A stretch of DNA of 64,000 nucleotides, taken from assembly GCF_009792355.1 (NCBI RefSeq), contig NZ_CP047045.1, forward strand, positions 2,382,501 through 2,446,500, given 5' to 3'. The notes beneath the pieces are model-generated. The model had not been told where the DNA came from. It worked only from the letters and a program-made list of their open reading frames with translations, and ran no database searches. The translations under genes were made by a program, and so were the position numbers. Source of the stretch: Terricaulis silvestris (GTDB lineage: Bacteria > Pseudomonadota > Alphaproteobacteria > Caulobacterales > Aquidulcibacteraceae). This document shows positions 9,165 to 18,098 of the stretch, in pieces. Position 1 is the first letter of the stretch. Each line of letters starts with the position of its first letter.

Positions 9165-9812
9165 ATGCCTCCCCCGCCAGTCACGCCACCGCGCCCATTC
9201 CACCTCTTGACGTGGCTGCGCAATTCTTTCCTCACCGGCGTCGCGCTGGTCCTGCCGTTCGTCATCACCGCCTGGCTGATCTGGATCGTCGTCACCTTCA
9301 TCGACACGCGGGTCGAACCGATTATCCCGCCCGGTTTCGAGTTCTTTACCCGCTTCCCGGGCGGCGGCGTAATCCTCGCAATCGCAGCGCTCACCGTGGT
9401 CGGCGCGCTCGCGGGAAATCTCGTCGGCCGTTGGATTGTGAACACCGCCGATAGCGGCATCGCCAACTTACCCTTGGTGCGCACGATCTATGGCGGCGCC
9501 AAGCAAGTGTTCAAGCAGGTCGCAGCGCCCGAGCGCACGTCCTTCAAGCAAGCCGTGCTGGTAGAATTTCCGCAGCCGGGCTCTTACGCGATCGGCTTCA
9601 TCACCAACGAAGACACCGCGGAGGTCGCGCACGACATCGGCGTCGATCTGGTCGCGGTTTATGTCCCGCAAGCGCCAATCCCGACATCCGGCTTTCTGCT
9701 CTACCTGCCGCGCAACGCCATGCGACCGCTGGCGATCCCGCCGGACGAAGCGCTCAAGCGCGTAATCTCGCTTGGCATCATCCGCAAAGAAGATAGCCTG
9801 CCCTCTAAGTGA
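9165..9812 (+). CDS. DUF502 domain-containing membrane protein
   Basis: A 215-residue inner-membrane protein with two N-terminal transmembrane helices (residues 21-45 and 68-90) and a soluble C-terminal part. TGVALVLPFVITAWLIW, IPLVRTIYGGAKQV-like text and FPQPGSYAIGFITNE match the DUF502 family. Its role is unknown; plant homologues (COV) are linked to vascular patterning, which tells little here. It is preceded by about 80 bp from the divergent protease gene. The end overlaps the convergent ppk2 by eight bases. Confidence 0.9.
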   Translation: MPPPPVTPPRPFHLLTWLRNSFLTGVALVLPFVITAWLIWIVVTFIDTRVEPIIPPGFEFFTRFPGGGVILAIAALTVVGALAGNLVGRWIVNTADSGIANLPLVRTIYGGAKQVFKQVAAPERTSFKQAVLVEFPQPGSYAIGFITNEDTAEVAHDIGVDLVAVYVPQAPIPTSGFLLYLPRNAMRPLAIPPDEALKRVISLGIIRKEDSLPSK

Positions 9813-10629
9813 TCTTGAAGTCCGAAGGCTTCCAATCAGTCTTCGGATATTTCGGGTTCATGTCTTCCAGCGTCCGGCGCACAACCGCCGAGATGATGGC
9901 GTTGCGTTGCCATTTTCTGTCGGACGGCACGACACGCCACGGCGCGTGCTCCGTCGAGCACCGATCCAGCGCGACCTCATATGCCTTCTGGTAGTCGCTC
10001 CAAAGTTTGCGGTCTTCGAGATCGTCCGCATTGAACTTCCAATTCTTTGCTAGATCATCGAGCCGCGCCTGCAGGCGCTCTTTCTGCTCGTCCTTCGAGA
10101 TGTTGAGCATGAACTTCAGCACGGTGACGCCGTTCTCGGTCAAATGCCGCTCGAACGCGTTGATCTGCTCGTAGCGCCGCTCCACCACATCCGCTGGCGC
10201 CAGCCCACGCACCTTCACCACCAGCACATCTTCGTACTGCGAGCGGTTGAAGACGCCGATCATGCCCTTCTTCGGCGCTGCCATGTGAATGCGCCACAGG
10301 AAGTCGTGCGCCAATTCCTCTTCGCTCGGTCGGCCGAACGCCGTGACAGCCACGCCAAGCGGCCCGCAGCGATTGAACACCGCGCGCACCGTGCCGTCTT
10401 TCCCGGAGGTGTCGATGCCTTGCAGGATCACCAACAACGCGCGCGATCGCCCCGCCCACAACGCATCCTGCAATCCGTCAATGGCCTTGGCGTTTTCCTT
10501 TGTCTCAGCTTCCGCCGCTTCCCGTTCCGGAAACAGCTCATCCGCAACCGTGCTGCGTTGCGCGAGCTTCGAGGCTTCGCCTGGCTGCACCAGAATAGCG
10601 TCGTTGATCGACTTAATCAGCTTCGGCAT
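9805..10629 (-). CDS. ppk2: Polyphosphate kinase 2 family protein
   Basis: A 274-residue single-domain PPK2. It shows the Walker A-like GIDTSGKDGTVRAVF (residues about 70-85), the lid-region Arg in RPSEEELAHDFLWRIH, and the Walker B-like FNRSQYEDVLVVKV. Such enzymes transfer phosphate between polyphosphate and nucleotides in the cytoplasm; the short single-domain type with an N-terminal extension usually phosphorylates AMP or ADP using polyphosphate. The exact nucleotide preference cannot be read from sequence. The gene ends inside the convergent DUF502 gene and lies 20 bp downstream of purU on the same strand. Confidence 0.9.
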   Translation of the reverse strand: MPKLIKSINDAILVQPGEASKLAQRSTVADELFPEREAAEAETKENAKAIDGLQDALWAGRSRALLVILQGIDTSGKDGTVRAVFNRCGPLGVAVTAFGRPSEEELAHDFLWRIHMAAPKKGMIGVFNRSQYEDVLVVKVRGLAPADVVERRYEQINAFERHLTENGVTVLKFMLNISKDEQKERLQARLDDLAKNWKFNADDLEDRKLWSDYQKAYEVALDRCSTEHAPWRVVPSDRKWQRNAIISAVVRRTLEDMNPKYPKTDWKPSDFKIT

Positions 10630-10648
10630 CGACGCCCCTCGGTCACGC

Positions 10649-11506
10649 TCACGCGAACACCACTGTCTTGTTGCCGGTGATGACCACCCGGCGCTCTAAG
10701 TGCCAACGCACCGCTCGCGCCAGCACTTGGCTTTCAACATCACGGCCCATCTCGACCAAGTCGCGCGGCGTGTGATGATGCGCCACGCGGCTGACGGCCT
10801 GCTCTATGATCGGCCCTTCATCGAGGTCGGGCGTAACGTAGTGAGCCGTCGCGCCAATGATCTTCACCCCGCGCGCGTGCGCCTGTGTGTAGGGCTCGGC
10901 GCCCTTGAAGCTCGGCAGGAACGAGTGGTGGATGTTGATGCAGCGCCCCGCGAGCGCCGCGCAAATCTCGGGCGACAGTACCTGCATATAACGCGCGAGC
11001 ACGAGCAATTCCGCGCCGCTTTCGTCCATGATCGCTAGCAGCCGCGCCTCAGCATCGGCCTTGGTCTCAGCCGTCACCGGCACATGATGGAACGGCTTCT
11101 CGCGCCAGCGCGCAAACGGCTCCATCTCGGTGTGGTTGGAGACGATCGCGGCGATGTCGCCGCCCAGCCATCTGGTCTGCTCGCGGTGCAGCAGATCGTA
11201 GAAGCAGTGCCCGATCTTCGAGACCGCCACCACGATGCGCGGCCGCTCCGCCGTGTCGTGGATCCGCCACTCCATGGCGAACCGCGCCGCGATCGACGCG
11301 AACGCCTGCTGCAGCTCGGCCAGATCCGCGCCGCCGTTCTTCTTCGAGAACGCCGTGCGCATAAAGAAATAGTCGCGCGGGAGATCGTGAAACTGATCGG
11401 ATTCCTCGATCGAGAACTGCCGCTCAGCCAAGAACGTCGCCACCGCCGCCACGATGCCGACGGCGTCCGGGCACTGCAGGGTGAGGATGTAGCGCCCGGA
11501 CGTCAT
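10649..11506 (-). CDS. purU: Formyltetrahydrofolate deformylase
   Basis: A 285-residue enzyme with an N-terminal ACT domain (residues 5-85, ILTLQCPDAVGIVAAVATFL) and a C-terminal formyltransferase-fold domain. Catalytic residues are visible in NIHHSFLPSFKGAEPY (Asn and His) and in THYVTPDLDEGPII-like text (Asp). It hydrolyses 10-formyl-THF to formate and THF, balancing one-carbon pools and feeding formate for purine synthesis. The length is standard. It is followed downstream on the same strand by ppk2 and preceded by the rpsD terminator. Confidence 0.95.
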   Translation of the reverse strand: MTSGRYILTLQCPDAVGIVAAVATFLAERQFSIEESDQFHDLPRDYFFMRTAFSKKNGGADLAELQQAFASIAARFAMEWRIHDTAERPRIVVAVSKIGHCFYDLLHREQTRWLGGDIAAIVSNHTEMEPFARWREKPFHHVPVTAETKADAEARLLAIMDESGAELLVLARYMQVLSPEICAALAGRCINIHHSFLPSFKGAEPYTQAHARGVKIIGATAHYVTPDLDEGPIIEQAVSRVAHHHTPRDLVEMGRDVESQVLARAVRWHLERRVVITGNKTVVFA

Positions 11507-11522
11507 GCGCCTACCAAGCAGG

Positions 11523-11550
11523 AAAAAGGCCCCGCGTCACCGCGAGGCCT
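11523..11550 (-). terminator. Rho-independent terminator after rpsD
   Basis: On the minus strand AGGCCTCGCG and CGCGGGGCCT form a stem with one bulge around a GTGA loop (11527-11550), followed by TTTTT. It lies 23 bp after the rpsD stop and before purU. Confidence 0.8.
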
Positions 11551-11572
11551 GATGTCCAGCGAGTTTATGCGC

Positions 11573-12190
11573 TTAGCTCGCGTAATATTCGACGACGAGG
11601 TTCGGCTCCATCTGCACCGGATATGGCACGTCAGAGAGAACCGGGATGCGCTGATAGCGCGCAACCATGCCCTTGGGATCGACTTCGAGGTAATCCGGCG
11701 TGTCGCGTTCGCCGCTGGCCAGCGCTTCGAGAACGATGGCCATCGACTTGGCCTTCTCGCGCACTTCGATCAGATCGCCGACCTTCACCAGGAAGGACGG
11801 GATGGTGACGCGGCGGCCGTTCACCTTGACGTGGCCGTGGTTCACGAACTGACGCGCCGAGAAAACCGTCGGCACGAACTTGCAGCGATAGACCACCGCA
11901 TCGAGGCGGCTCTCGAGCAGGCCGATGAGGTTTTCAGCCGTGTTGCCCTTCCGGCGCGCGGCTTCTTCGTAGGTCTTGCGGAACTGCTTTTCGGTGATGT
12001 TGCCGTAGTACATGCGCAGCTTCTGCTTCGCGACCAATTGCAGGCCGAAGTCAGAGGTCTTGCCTTTGCGGCGCTGGCCGTGTTGGCCCGGGCCGTATTG
12101 GCGCTTGTTCACTGGAGATTTCGGACGGCCCCAGAGGTTTTGGCCGAAACGGCGGTCCGATTTGTATTTGGCTTGAATACGCTTCGTCAT
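11573..12190 (-). CDS. rpsD: 30S ribosomal protein S4
   Basis: A 205-residue protein, the usual S4 length, when started at the ATG at 12190 ([10 protein letters not shown]); an upstream in-frame ATG at 12235 would add a basic leader absent from the family. Signature segments are [26 protein letters not shown] (the S4 RNA-binding domain) and [16 protein letters not shown]. It binds 16S rRNA early in 30S assembly. It has its own terminator at 11523-11550. In alphaproteobacteria rpsD is usually a single-gene unit, as here. Confidence 0.97.
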   Translation of the reverse strand: MTKRIQAKYKSDRRFGQNLWGRPKSPVNKRQYGPGQHGQRRKGKTSDFGLQLVAKQKLRMYYGNITEKQFRKTYEEAARRKGNTAENLIGLLESRLDAVVYRCKFVPTVFSARQFVNHGHVKVNGRRVTIPSFLVKVGDLIEVREKAKSMAIVLEALASGERDTPDYLEVDPKGMVARYQRIPVLSDVPYPVQMEPNLVVEYYAS

Positions 12191-12344
12191 GCGCTTGAGG
12201 CGCCTTCTTCTTCTGACGGGGACCGGCGACCTCACAAACGAGATCGCGACTGCCCTGGCGGTTGCCCGTCACCCAGTATGGACCCACCGCCGAAACGAGG
12301 TTCGGCGCGGGAAGCGGGGCTTCTAGAGGGGGCTTAGCCCGAGG

Positions 12345-13187
12345 TCAACCGCCGCGCCGGGGCACGATCTCGTCAAACACGATCCGCCAGCCTTCCGGCC
12401 GCCATTGCCAGATCCGGGCATAATAGCGAAGCCGCTCAACGCCTTCATTGCTGTCCCGAACCTCGCCCAACGAGAACACCATGTCTCCGCCGGAGGCCGC
12501 CTCACGGCGCAATGAGGTAAAGGTCGCCCCTCCCTCCGCCGCCATCAGCCGAAACGCAGCCTGGCCACCGACCGCTGCAGGCTCGTATGGCCGGTTCACC
12601 CGCGCGTCGTCGGCAAGCAAGCCGGCGAGCGACACTGACCGGGCGTTGGCCTCTTCAAGCGCGGCAATCGCCGCGATCGCCGTCTCTTCCCCTGACGCGC
12701 CGCCCGTTGCGACGACGATACTTGGGATTGCAGCGTCGGGTTCAACCGCTGGCCCCGGATCGCGCACGTCCGTCCCCGCGTCGAATATCCACTTCCAGTC
12801 GCCATCCGATTGGCGCCGCCAAACCGTGAAGTAGTGGCCGATGATCCCATCGCGCCCGCGCATCTGGAACGGACCAGTCGTGAAACCGAAGTCGCCGGAC
12901 CGCGAAATCCCTGCATAAGCCGGTCGCCAATCCAACGCCGTGCTGCCGTCGCCCTCGATCTCGGCCAACTGCGCCTGCGCGTTTACGGGATCGGGGCTGA
13001 GCATGATGGCGTCCGCCGCCGCGTAGGTCCGAAACGCGGCCACCCACCCGCGCCGCGCCGCGTCCGCCGCAAACGCGCGCTCGGCCGCGATGACGGGTGC
13101 TGGCGACGCTTCGAGGCGATCCTCGCTGACAGGCGCGCTCGCGCACGCGCCCAAAGCCAAAACCAACGCCAACAGAAGATATTTCAT
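12345..13187 (-). CDS. Lipoprotein with two NTF2-like (DUF4440-type) domains
   Basis: A 280-residue protein with a lipoprotein signal peptide (MKYLLLALVLALGAC, lipobox LGAC) when started at 13187; a longer in-frame start at 13265 would bury this signal. The mature protein has two halves of similar design: APVIAAERAFAADAARRGW to WKWIFDAGTDV, and IAALEEANARSVSLAGLLAD to WRIVFDEIVP. Both start with an acidic/Ala helix and end with a Trp-containing strand, as in SnoaL/DUF4440 domains. This suggests internal duplication. The ligand or enzymatic role is unknown. It lies 155 bp upstream of rpsD and diverges from the paralog pair at 13323. Confidence 0.75.
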   Translation of the reverse strand: MKYLLLALVLALGACASAPVSEDRLEASPAPVIAAERAFAADAARRGWVAAFRTYAAADAIMLSPDPVNAQAQLAEIEGDGSTALDWRPAYAGISRSGDFGFTTGPFQMRGRDGIIGHYFTVWRRQSDGDWKWIFDAGTDVRDPGPAVEPDAAIPSIVVATGGASGEETAIAAIAALEEANARSVSLAGLLADDARVNRPYEPAAVGGQAAFRLMAAEGGATFTSLRREAASGGDMVFSLGEVRDSNEGVERLRYYARIWQWRPEGWRIVFDEIVPRRGG

Positions 13188-13322
13188 GACCCGAACGAGC
13201 GCTCGCACCGTCGCGCAGTCAACACACGCTGCGACGGCCAGCGTTTCCGGTGCGACCCGCGGCATCGTGCTTAACCTTTCCTAAAGGTGGCCCGCGCAAA
13301 CGCTGATACCGGGAGCAAAATT

Positions 13323-13796
13323 GTGACTGTCGTTCTTCGCCACAATGCGGCGCTTGAACTTAACCTGGTCGAGTACGGCGGCGTGATCACGCTGGCCGAG
13401 CTGACCGCGCTTGCCCAATTCGCCGCCGCCAATCCCGAACACATGGTCCGCGATGGCCTCGCCGTGGTCATGCCCGGCGCCCATTTTTCGGACGTCGATA
13501 AACTCGCACTCGACGCGCTCTTCGTGCATTACCGCAAACTCTACGCGCCGATCGAATTCCAGATCCTGCGCCGCTCGGCTTGGGTCTGCTTGAGCGAAGC
13601 CGCTAAGCCGCAAGTGCGCCACTGGCTCTCCGGCGACATCCGCGAAGGCATGTCGAGCGCCGTGCGCCAGTTCGACACCCTTGCCGAAGCCGGCGAATGG
13701 CTGGTGTTGAGCCCCGAAGAAATCGCCCTCGCCGAACGCCGCGAAGGCTTCGTCGAGATCATGCGCTTCGAGCAACCCGCCGCTCTCGTGCGCTGA
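13323..13796 (+). CDS. Hypothetical protein, first of a tandem paralog pair
   Basis: A 157-residue soluble protein. I place the start at the GTG at 13323 because a GGGAG site precedes it and the translation then aligns with the next gene from the first residues (VVLRHNAALELNLVEYGG against IVLRHNESLELSRTEYFG). An ATG at 13287 would add 12 residues. Shared features are LRHN, LEL, E-Y-G, an R-R-S-x-W-V-C core, a W in HWL, VRQFD and a C-terminal EWL-L segment. I do not recognise the family; the length and the strand-helix pattern are compatible with a STAS- or SpoIIAA-like fold, but this is speculation. It sits 13 bp before its paralog. Confidence 0.75.
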   Translation: MTVVLRHNAALELNLVEYGGVITLAELTALAQFAAANPEHMVRDGLAVVMPGAHFSDVDKLALDALFVHYRKLYAPIEFQILRRSAWVCLSEAAKPQVRHWLSGDIREGMSSAVRQFDTLAEAGEWLVLSPEEIALAERREGFVEIMRFEQPAALVR

Positions 13797-13809
13797 GAAG
13801 GATTGCGTC

Positions 13810-14292
13810 GTGCCGATCGTGCTGCGCCACAATGAGAGCCTCGAACTCAGCCGCACTGAATATTTCGGCGCGATGACCGCGCAGGACTTGCACGACCACG
13901 CCGCATTCAACGCCGCCAGTCCAATTTGGCTCGGCTTCGATTGCATCAGCGTCATTCACGCCGGCATTGACGTTTCGGAGATTTCCCTCGGCAAGCTCGA
14001 CGGCGTGTTCAACGCTCACCGCCAGCTATTCGAACCGCTGGGTCTCATGTTTGTGCGCCGATCGGGCTGGGTGTGCGAGAGCCCCGCCGGCCAGCGCTTT
14101 CTCAGCCACTGGCTCGCCAAGCGCAACGTGGACCGCAGCCCCTGGGCTGACGTGCGCCAGTTCGACTCGTTCGAGGCCGCAAGCGAGTGGCTTCTGCTCG
14201 ACGCCACTGGCTCGGCAGCACTCAAGTCAGGCGAAGGCTTCCGCGAAGTGGCGCGCTTCGAAACGGCGTCGGCACAAGGCCTGGCGCGCTAA
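13810..14292 (+). CDS. Hypothetical protein, second of a tandem paralog pair
   Basis: A 160-residue soluble protein with a GTG start at 13810 and a GAAGGA site. It aligns along its whole length with the gene upstream (LRHN..LEL..EYFG, then FVRRSGWVCESPAGQ, VRQFDSFEAASEWLLLD, FREVARFE). Divergence is large except for these blocks, so the duplication is old and both copies have been kept. The function is unknown. The pair is probably one operon. The stop overlaps the convergent bfr gene by four bases. Confidence 0.78.
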   Translation: MPIVLRHNESLELSRTEYFGAMTAQDLHDHAAFNAASPIWLGFDCISVIHAGIDVSEISLGKLDGVFNAHRQLFEPLGLMFVRRSGWVCESPAGQRFLSHWLAKRNVDRSPWADVRQFDSFEAASEWLLLDATGSAALKSGEGFREVARFETASAQGLAR

Positions 14293-14777
14293 GCGTCCGG
14301 CGCGCTGTCCAGATCGTATTGGCTTTGCAGATAATTCTGCAGCCCCATCTGATCGAGGTTCATCAGCTGCGTCTCGAGGAAGTCGATGTGCTCTTCGGTG
14401 TCGTCGAGCAGCTCCGTCAGCATGTCGCGTGAGACGTAGTCCTTCTTCTCCTCGCAGAGCGTGATGCCTTCCTTGATCCCCGCGTGCCCCGTGCGCTCAG
14501 CATTCAAGTCGGCCTGCAGCCGCTCGGGCACCGCTTCGCCGATCTGCAGCTTGTTCAGGGTCTGCAGGTTCGGCAGGCCTTCAAGCAACAAGATGCGGTT
14601 CACGATCTTGTCGGCGTGCTTCATCTCTTCAATGGATTCGTCGTACGTCTTCTTGCCCAGCTTGCCGTAGCCATCGCTTTGGTACATGCGCGCATGCAGG
14701 AAATACTGGTTTATCGACGTCAGCTCATTGGTCAGAATTTTGTTGAGCTGCTTGATGACGTCCGGGTCGCCCTTCAT
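14289..14777 (-). CDS. bfr: Bacterioferritin
   Basis: A 162-residue four-helix-bundle iron-storage protein. Ferroxidase ligands are visible in NELTSINQYFLHARMY, ESIEEMKHADKIVNRIL (Glu, Glu, His) and the C-terminal DTEEHIDFLETQ. The Met of EEMKHAD is at the position of the haem-binding Met52. It stores iron as a ferric core in a 24-mer in the cytoplasm. The gene follows bfd (2Fe-2S ferredoxin) by six bases; Bfd is the electron donor that releases iron from Bfr. Confidence 0.97.
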   Translation of the reverse strand: MKGDPDVIKQLNKILTNELTSINQYFLHARMYQSDGYGKLGKKTYDESIEEMKHADKIVNRILLLEGLPNLQTLNKLQIGEAVPERLQADLNAERTGHAGIKEGITLCEEKKDYVSRDMLTELLDDTEEHIDFLETQLMNLDQMGLQNYLQSQYDLDSAPDA

Positions 14778-14783
14778 CGCGCG

Positions 14784-14981
14784 TTACTCCGCTGCGACGA
14801 GGCTCCGATTGGCGCAAGCCATTCCGCCGCCAGCAATGCCATCGGCGATCTCAGGCAGGCAGCGACCGCAGCAAGGTTCACACCCGTGATGGGCAAGAAC
14901 CGCCTCCGGACCCTGCGCGCCGGCAGCGATGGCCTCATCGACCTCGTTGCGAGTCACACCGTTACAATTGCAGACGTACAT
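14784..14981 (-). CDS. bfd: Bacterioferritin-associated ferredoxin
   Basis: A 65-residue protein when started at the ATG at 14981 (MYVCNCNGVTRNEVDEAI); a longer frame reaching 15071 adds 30 residues that are not part of the family. The [2Fe-2S] ligands are visible as CNC near the N-terminus and C-x2-C in the GCEPCCGRC segment. It reduces the bacterioferritin haem to mobilise stored iron. Translation is linked to bfr downstream. I could not see a convincing iron-regulator box in the 120 bp upstream. Confidence 0.93.
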   Translation of the reverse strand: MYVCNCNGVTRNEVDEAIAAGAQGPEAVLAHHGCEPCCGRCLPEIADGIAGGGMACANRSLVAAE

Positions 14982-15101
14982 CCCGCACTTCTCTGTAAGC
15001 AAAGGCTTTTTCGGCGACTGATAGTCACCCGCAAAGAAACTTAGCGTGTCGAGAACGCTCCTGCAAGTCATTCGCAGCAGACGGCAGGCCGATACTCCCA
15101 G

Positions 15102-15488
15102 CTACAACGCCGCCGCCATCGCTTTCGCGCCGGCTTCCATCGAAGCGTCCTGCATCCCGGCCATCTCGTCCGGCAGGAAATCCACAGTCCAGACGAACCG
15201 GCTCCCCGTCCCGTCCTCAAACACCTGGGCCGCCGCCGAATAGTGCGTGAACCGCGGGTGATCGAGGATGGCGTAAACCAAGCGACGCTGAGCATCGTCG
15301 CTAGAAACCGGCCATTCCCGGATTTCCATCCCGTTCGCGAACGTCACCATCCGCGCGCCGGAGGGCTCCATTTTCGTCGCCGTGACAAAGCCCGGCGCCA
15401 ACTCATGCACCGCATCGAACCGCTTCAGCTTCGCCCAAACCTCATCGGCCAAGCGCGCGCTCCGGAAGTCTTTTCTGACAGTCGCCAT
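15102..15488 (-). CDS. SRPBCC (START-like) family protein
   Basis: A 128-residue protein with the polyketide-cyclase/START-like pattern: an N-terminal strand and Trp-containing helix (ADEVWAKLKRFDAVHELAPG), middle strands, RFVWTVDFLPDEMAGMQ and a long C-terminal helix (MEAGAKAMAAAL). Members bind hydrophobic ligands in a helix-grip fold; the ligand is unknown here. It stands alone between bfd and rimO, on the minus strand. Confidence 0.8.
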   Translation of the reverse strand: MATVRKDFRSARLADEVWAKLKRFDAVHELAPGFVTATKMEPSGARMVTFANGMEIREWPVSSDDAQRRLVYAILDHPRFTHYSAAAQVFEDGTGSRFVWTVDFLPDEMAGMQDASMEAGAKAMAAAL

Positions 15489-15615
15489 GGCTTGTCTCCT
15501 TGGCCCCCATACTCGCCAGAAACGGACTGCGACGCTGGCCGTTTCCGGACGCCTTCATTTTTCAGCGCCGCCGCTTGGGATAACTCCGCACCTGCGCTAG
15601 AAGCCCCGCCTCCAC

Positions 15616-16938
15616 ATGACAAAAGCCCCAACCATCGGCGTGGTCAGCCTCGGCTGCCCTAAAGCCCTCGTGGACAGCGAGCGCATCATCACGCGCCTGC
15701 GCTCCGAGGGCTATCAGCTGAGCGCCAGCTACGAAGGCGCCGACCTCGTGGTCGTCAACACGTGCGGCTTCCTCGATAGCGCCAAAGCCGAAAGCCTCGA
15801 CGCCATCGGCGAAGCCATCGCCGAGAACGGCAAAGTCATCGTCACCGGCTGCTTAGGCAAAGAAGAGAGCCTGATCCGCGCAGCACACCCGAAAGTGCTG
15901 GAGATCACCGGCCCGCACCAATACGAAGCCGTCGTCGGCGCCGTGCACACGCATCTACCGCAGCTGCACGATCCCAAAATCGATCTCGTGCCAGAAGGCG
16001 GCTACCGCCTCACGCCGCGCCACTACGCCTATTTGAAAATTTCCGAAGGCTGCAACAACCGCTGCACTTTCTGCATCATCCCCAGCATTCGCGGCGATCT
16101 CGTCTCGCGCCCCGCCAACGCCGTGCTGCGCGAAGCCGAACAACTGGTGAAAGCCGGCGTCAAGGAATTGCTCGTCATCAGCCAAGACACGTCGGCCTAC
16201 GGCGTCGATGTCAAATACGCCGAGAGCAAATGGAAGGACCGCATGGTCCGCGCCAAGTTCTACGATCTCTGTAAGGAGCTCGGCGACCTCGGCGCCTGGG
16301 TGCGTCTCCACTACGTCTACCCCTATCCGCACGTCGACGAAGTCGTCGGGCTCATGGCCGAAGGCAAAATCCTTCCCTACCTCGACATCCCGTTCCAGCA
16401 CGCTTCCCCGAGCGTGCTCAAAGCCATGCGCCGCCCCGCGAACCAGGACAAAGTGCTCGATCGCATCAAGAAGTGGCGCGACATCTGCCCAGACCTCACC
16501 ATCCGCTCGAGCTTTATCGTCGGCTTCCCCGGTGAGACCGAAGACGATTTCGAAACACTGCTCGACTTCATCGAAGAAGCCGAGATCGATCGCGCCGGTG
16601 TGTTCAAATACGAAAACGTCGAAGGCGCGCCCTCACGCGACCTCCCCGGCCACGTCGATCAAGACGATGTCGACGAGCGCTACGATCGCTTCATGGAAGT
16701 GCAAACCACGCTCGCCCACCAGCGCCTCCAATCCATGATCGGCAAGACCGTCGACGCCATCTGCGACGGCTGGGACGAAGATGCCGAAGCCTATTCCTTC
16801 CGCACCAAAGCCGACGCGCCGGAGATCGACGGCGTCACTTACGTCGATAGCGAGGAAGAAATCGCCGAAGGCACGATCACGCAGCTCGAAATCCTCGGCG
16901 GCGAAGGCCACGAAATGGTCGGCGCGTTGAAAGATTAG
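15616..16938 (+). CDS. rimO: Ribosomal protein S12 methylthiotransferase
   Basis: A 440-residue radical-SAM methylthiotransferase. Domains in order: MTTase domain with three cluster-binding Cys ([27 protein letters not shown]), the radical SAM domain with CNNRCTFC (C-x3-C-x2-C) and a C-terminal TRAM domain ending [11 protein letters not shown]...[10 protein letters not shown]. It attaches the 2-methylthio group to Asp89 of ribosomal protein S12. Its [11 protein letters not shown] segment separates RimO from MiaB. It is monocistronic, followed by an intergenic palindromic repeat. Confidence 0.97.
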   Translation: MTKAPTIGVVSLGCPKALVDSERIITRLRSEGYQLSASYEGADLVVVNTCGFLDSAKAESLDAIGEAIAENGKVIVTGCLGKEESLIRAAHPKVLEITGPHQYEAVVGAVHTHLPQLHDPKIDLVPEGGYRLTPRHYAYLKISEGCNNRCTFCIIPSIRGDLVSRPANAVLREAEQLVKAGVKELLVISQDTSAYGVDVKYAESKWKDRMVRAKFYDLCKELGDLGAWVRLHYVYPYPHVDEVVGLMAEGKILPYLDIPFQHASPSVLKAMRRPANQDKVLDRIKKWRDICPDLTIRSSFIVGFPGETEDDFETLLDFIEEAEIDRAGVFKYENVEGAPSRDLPGHVDQDDVDERYDRFMEVQTTLAHQRLQSMIGKTVDAICDGWDEDAEAYSFRTKADAPEIDGVTYVDSEEEIAEGTITQLEILGGEGHEMVGALKD

Positions 16939-16939
16939 C

Positions 16940-17098
16940 GTCCCCTCTCCCGGTTAGGGAGAGGGTGTCAGTGAGCAAAGCGAACGACGGGTGAGGTTTA
17001 CCGGCGCGTCCGAAGGAGGCGCGGCCTCTCCTGGTAAGATCAGCAAACCTCATCCGTCCGCTTCGCGGACACCTTCTCCTTAACCAGGAGAAGGGACA
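16940..17098. repeat. Intergenic palindromic repeat, REP/BIME-like
   Basis: Two long imperfect inverted arms: the first (16943-17001) starts CCCTCTCCCGGTTAGGGAG and ends GGTGAGGTTT; the second (17045-17095) is nearly its reverse complement, from AAACCTCATCC to CCAGGAGAAGGG. Each arm also contains a small hairpin. Related sequence occurs at 33117-33262 and 62930-62985, so it is a dispersed family in this genome. It may serve as a terminator for rimO. Confidence 0.75.
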
Positions 17099-17108
17099 TA
17101 ATCCGCTC

Positions 17109-18098
17109 ATGGCCGTTGATCGCCGCTCCATCCTCACACTTCCGGCCGCACTCGCCGCCTGCGCCACGCCAGCAATAGCGCCGCAAAGTGAAACCACACT
17201 CCTCATCGACCTTGACCGCCAACCCGACGAAGACATCCCGCTATGGCCCGGCACACCGCCCGGCGGCGAAGGGGTCACGCTTAGAGAACGCATCGTCGAG
17301 CGCACCAACCCCTTCGGCCTCGTCGATCGCGCCGCACACGAGGTCACGCGCCCCATCATCCAGCGCTTCAACGCACAGAACCCAGACGGCTCCGCGCTGC
17401 TCATCATTCCCGGCGGCGGCTATTCGTGGGTGGTCATCGAGAAGGAAGGCTACGAAGGCGCGCGCTGGTTCTCACGGCGCGGCATCACAACGTACGTGCT
17501 GCGCCATCGCTTGCCGCACCAAGGCTGGGCAGCCGGCGCCGACACGCCGCTGCAGGACGCGCAGCGCGCCGTGCGCGTTATCCGCGCCCGCGCCGCGCAA
17601 GACGGCATCAATCCGGCGCGCCTCACCGTCATGGGCTTCTCCGCTGGCGGCCACGTCGCCGGCAGCGTCGCTACACGCTTCAACGCGCGTGTGTACGAGC
17701 CAATCGATGCCGACGACGAACTCTCCGCCAGGCCCGATCTCTCCGCGCTAATGTATCCCGTCATCACGATGCGCGCTCCGCATGCGCACCCGGGCTCGCG
17801 CCGCAACCTGCTGGGTGAAAATCCAACAGACGCGCGAGTGGCTGCCTATTCGCTCGAGGCCGCCCCGCCCGCCGACACGCCGCCAACATTCATCATGCAC
17901 GCCGCGGACGATCCGGCCGTGCCGGTCGAAAACACGCTGAACTACAGCGCCGCGCTTCGCGCCGCCCGCGTGCCCACGGAAATGCACATCTTCGAGCGCG
18001 GCGGACATGGCTTTGGCTTGCGCGGACTCGATCAAAACTCAGCGCGTACCTGGCCCGAGCTGTTCTTGAATTGGCGCCGGATGCGCGAAGGCGCTTAG
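17109..18098 (+). CDS. Exported alpha/beta hydrolase (esterase)
   Basis: A 329-residue protein with an N-terminal export signal containing twin arginines (DRRSILTLPAALAACA; possible Tat signal, and LAAC may be a lipobox). The hydrolase domain shows the HGG-like oxyanion loop PGGGYSWVV, the nucleophile elbow GFSAGGH (Ser), a likely Asp in HAADDPAVPVENT and a likely His in ERGGHGFGLRG. This is the pattern of the acetylxylan esterase/BD-FAE group, which removes acetyl or feruloyl groups from plant polysaccharides; substrate is inferred only. It stands alone after the palindromic repeat. Its stop overlaps the convergent kinase gene by four bases. Confidence 0.85.
   Translation: MAVDRRSILTLPAALAACATPAIAPQSETTLLIDLDRQPDEDIPLWPGTPPGGEGVTLRERIVERTNPFGLVDRAAHEVTRPIIQRFNAQNPDGSALLIIPGGGYSWVVIEKEGYEGARWFSRRGITTYVLRHRLPHQGWAAGADTPLQDAQRAVRVIRARAAQDGINPARLTVMGFSAGGHVAGSVATRFNARVYEPIDADDELSARPDLSALMYPVITMRAPHAHPGSRRNLLGENPTDARVAAYSLEAAPPADTPPTFIMHAADDPAVPVENTLNYSAALRAARVPTEMHIFERGGHGFGLRGLDQNSARTWPELFLNWRRMREGA

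Noticed and set aside
11084-12337. Long open frame of 417 codons on the plus strand
   Set aside because: It runs antisense through purU and rpsD, is Arg/His-rich like other shadow frames of high-G+C genes and matches no family.
16940-17098. CRISPR array
   Set aside because: There are no regularly spaced direct repeats with unique spacers; it is one pair of inverted arms.
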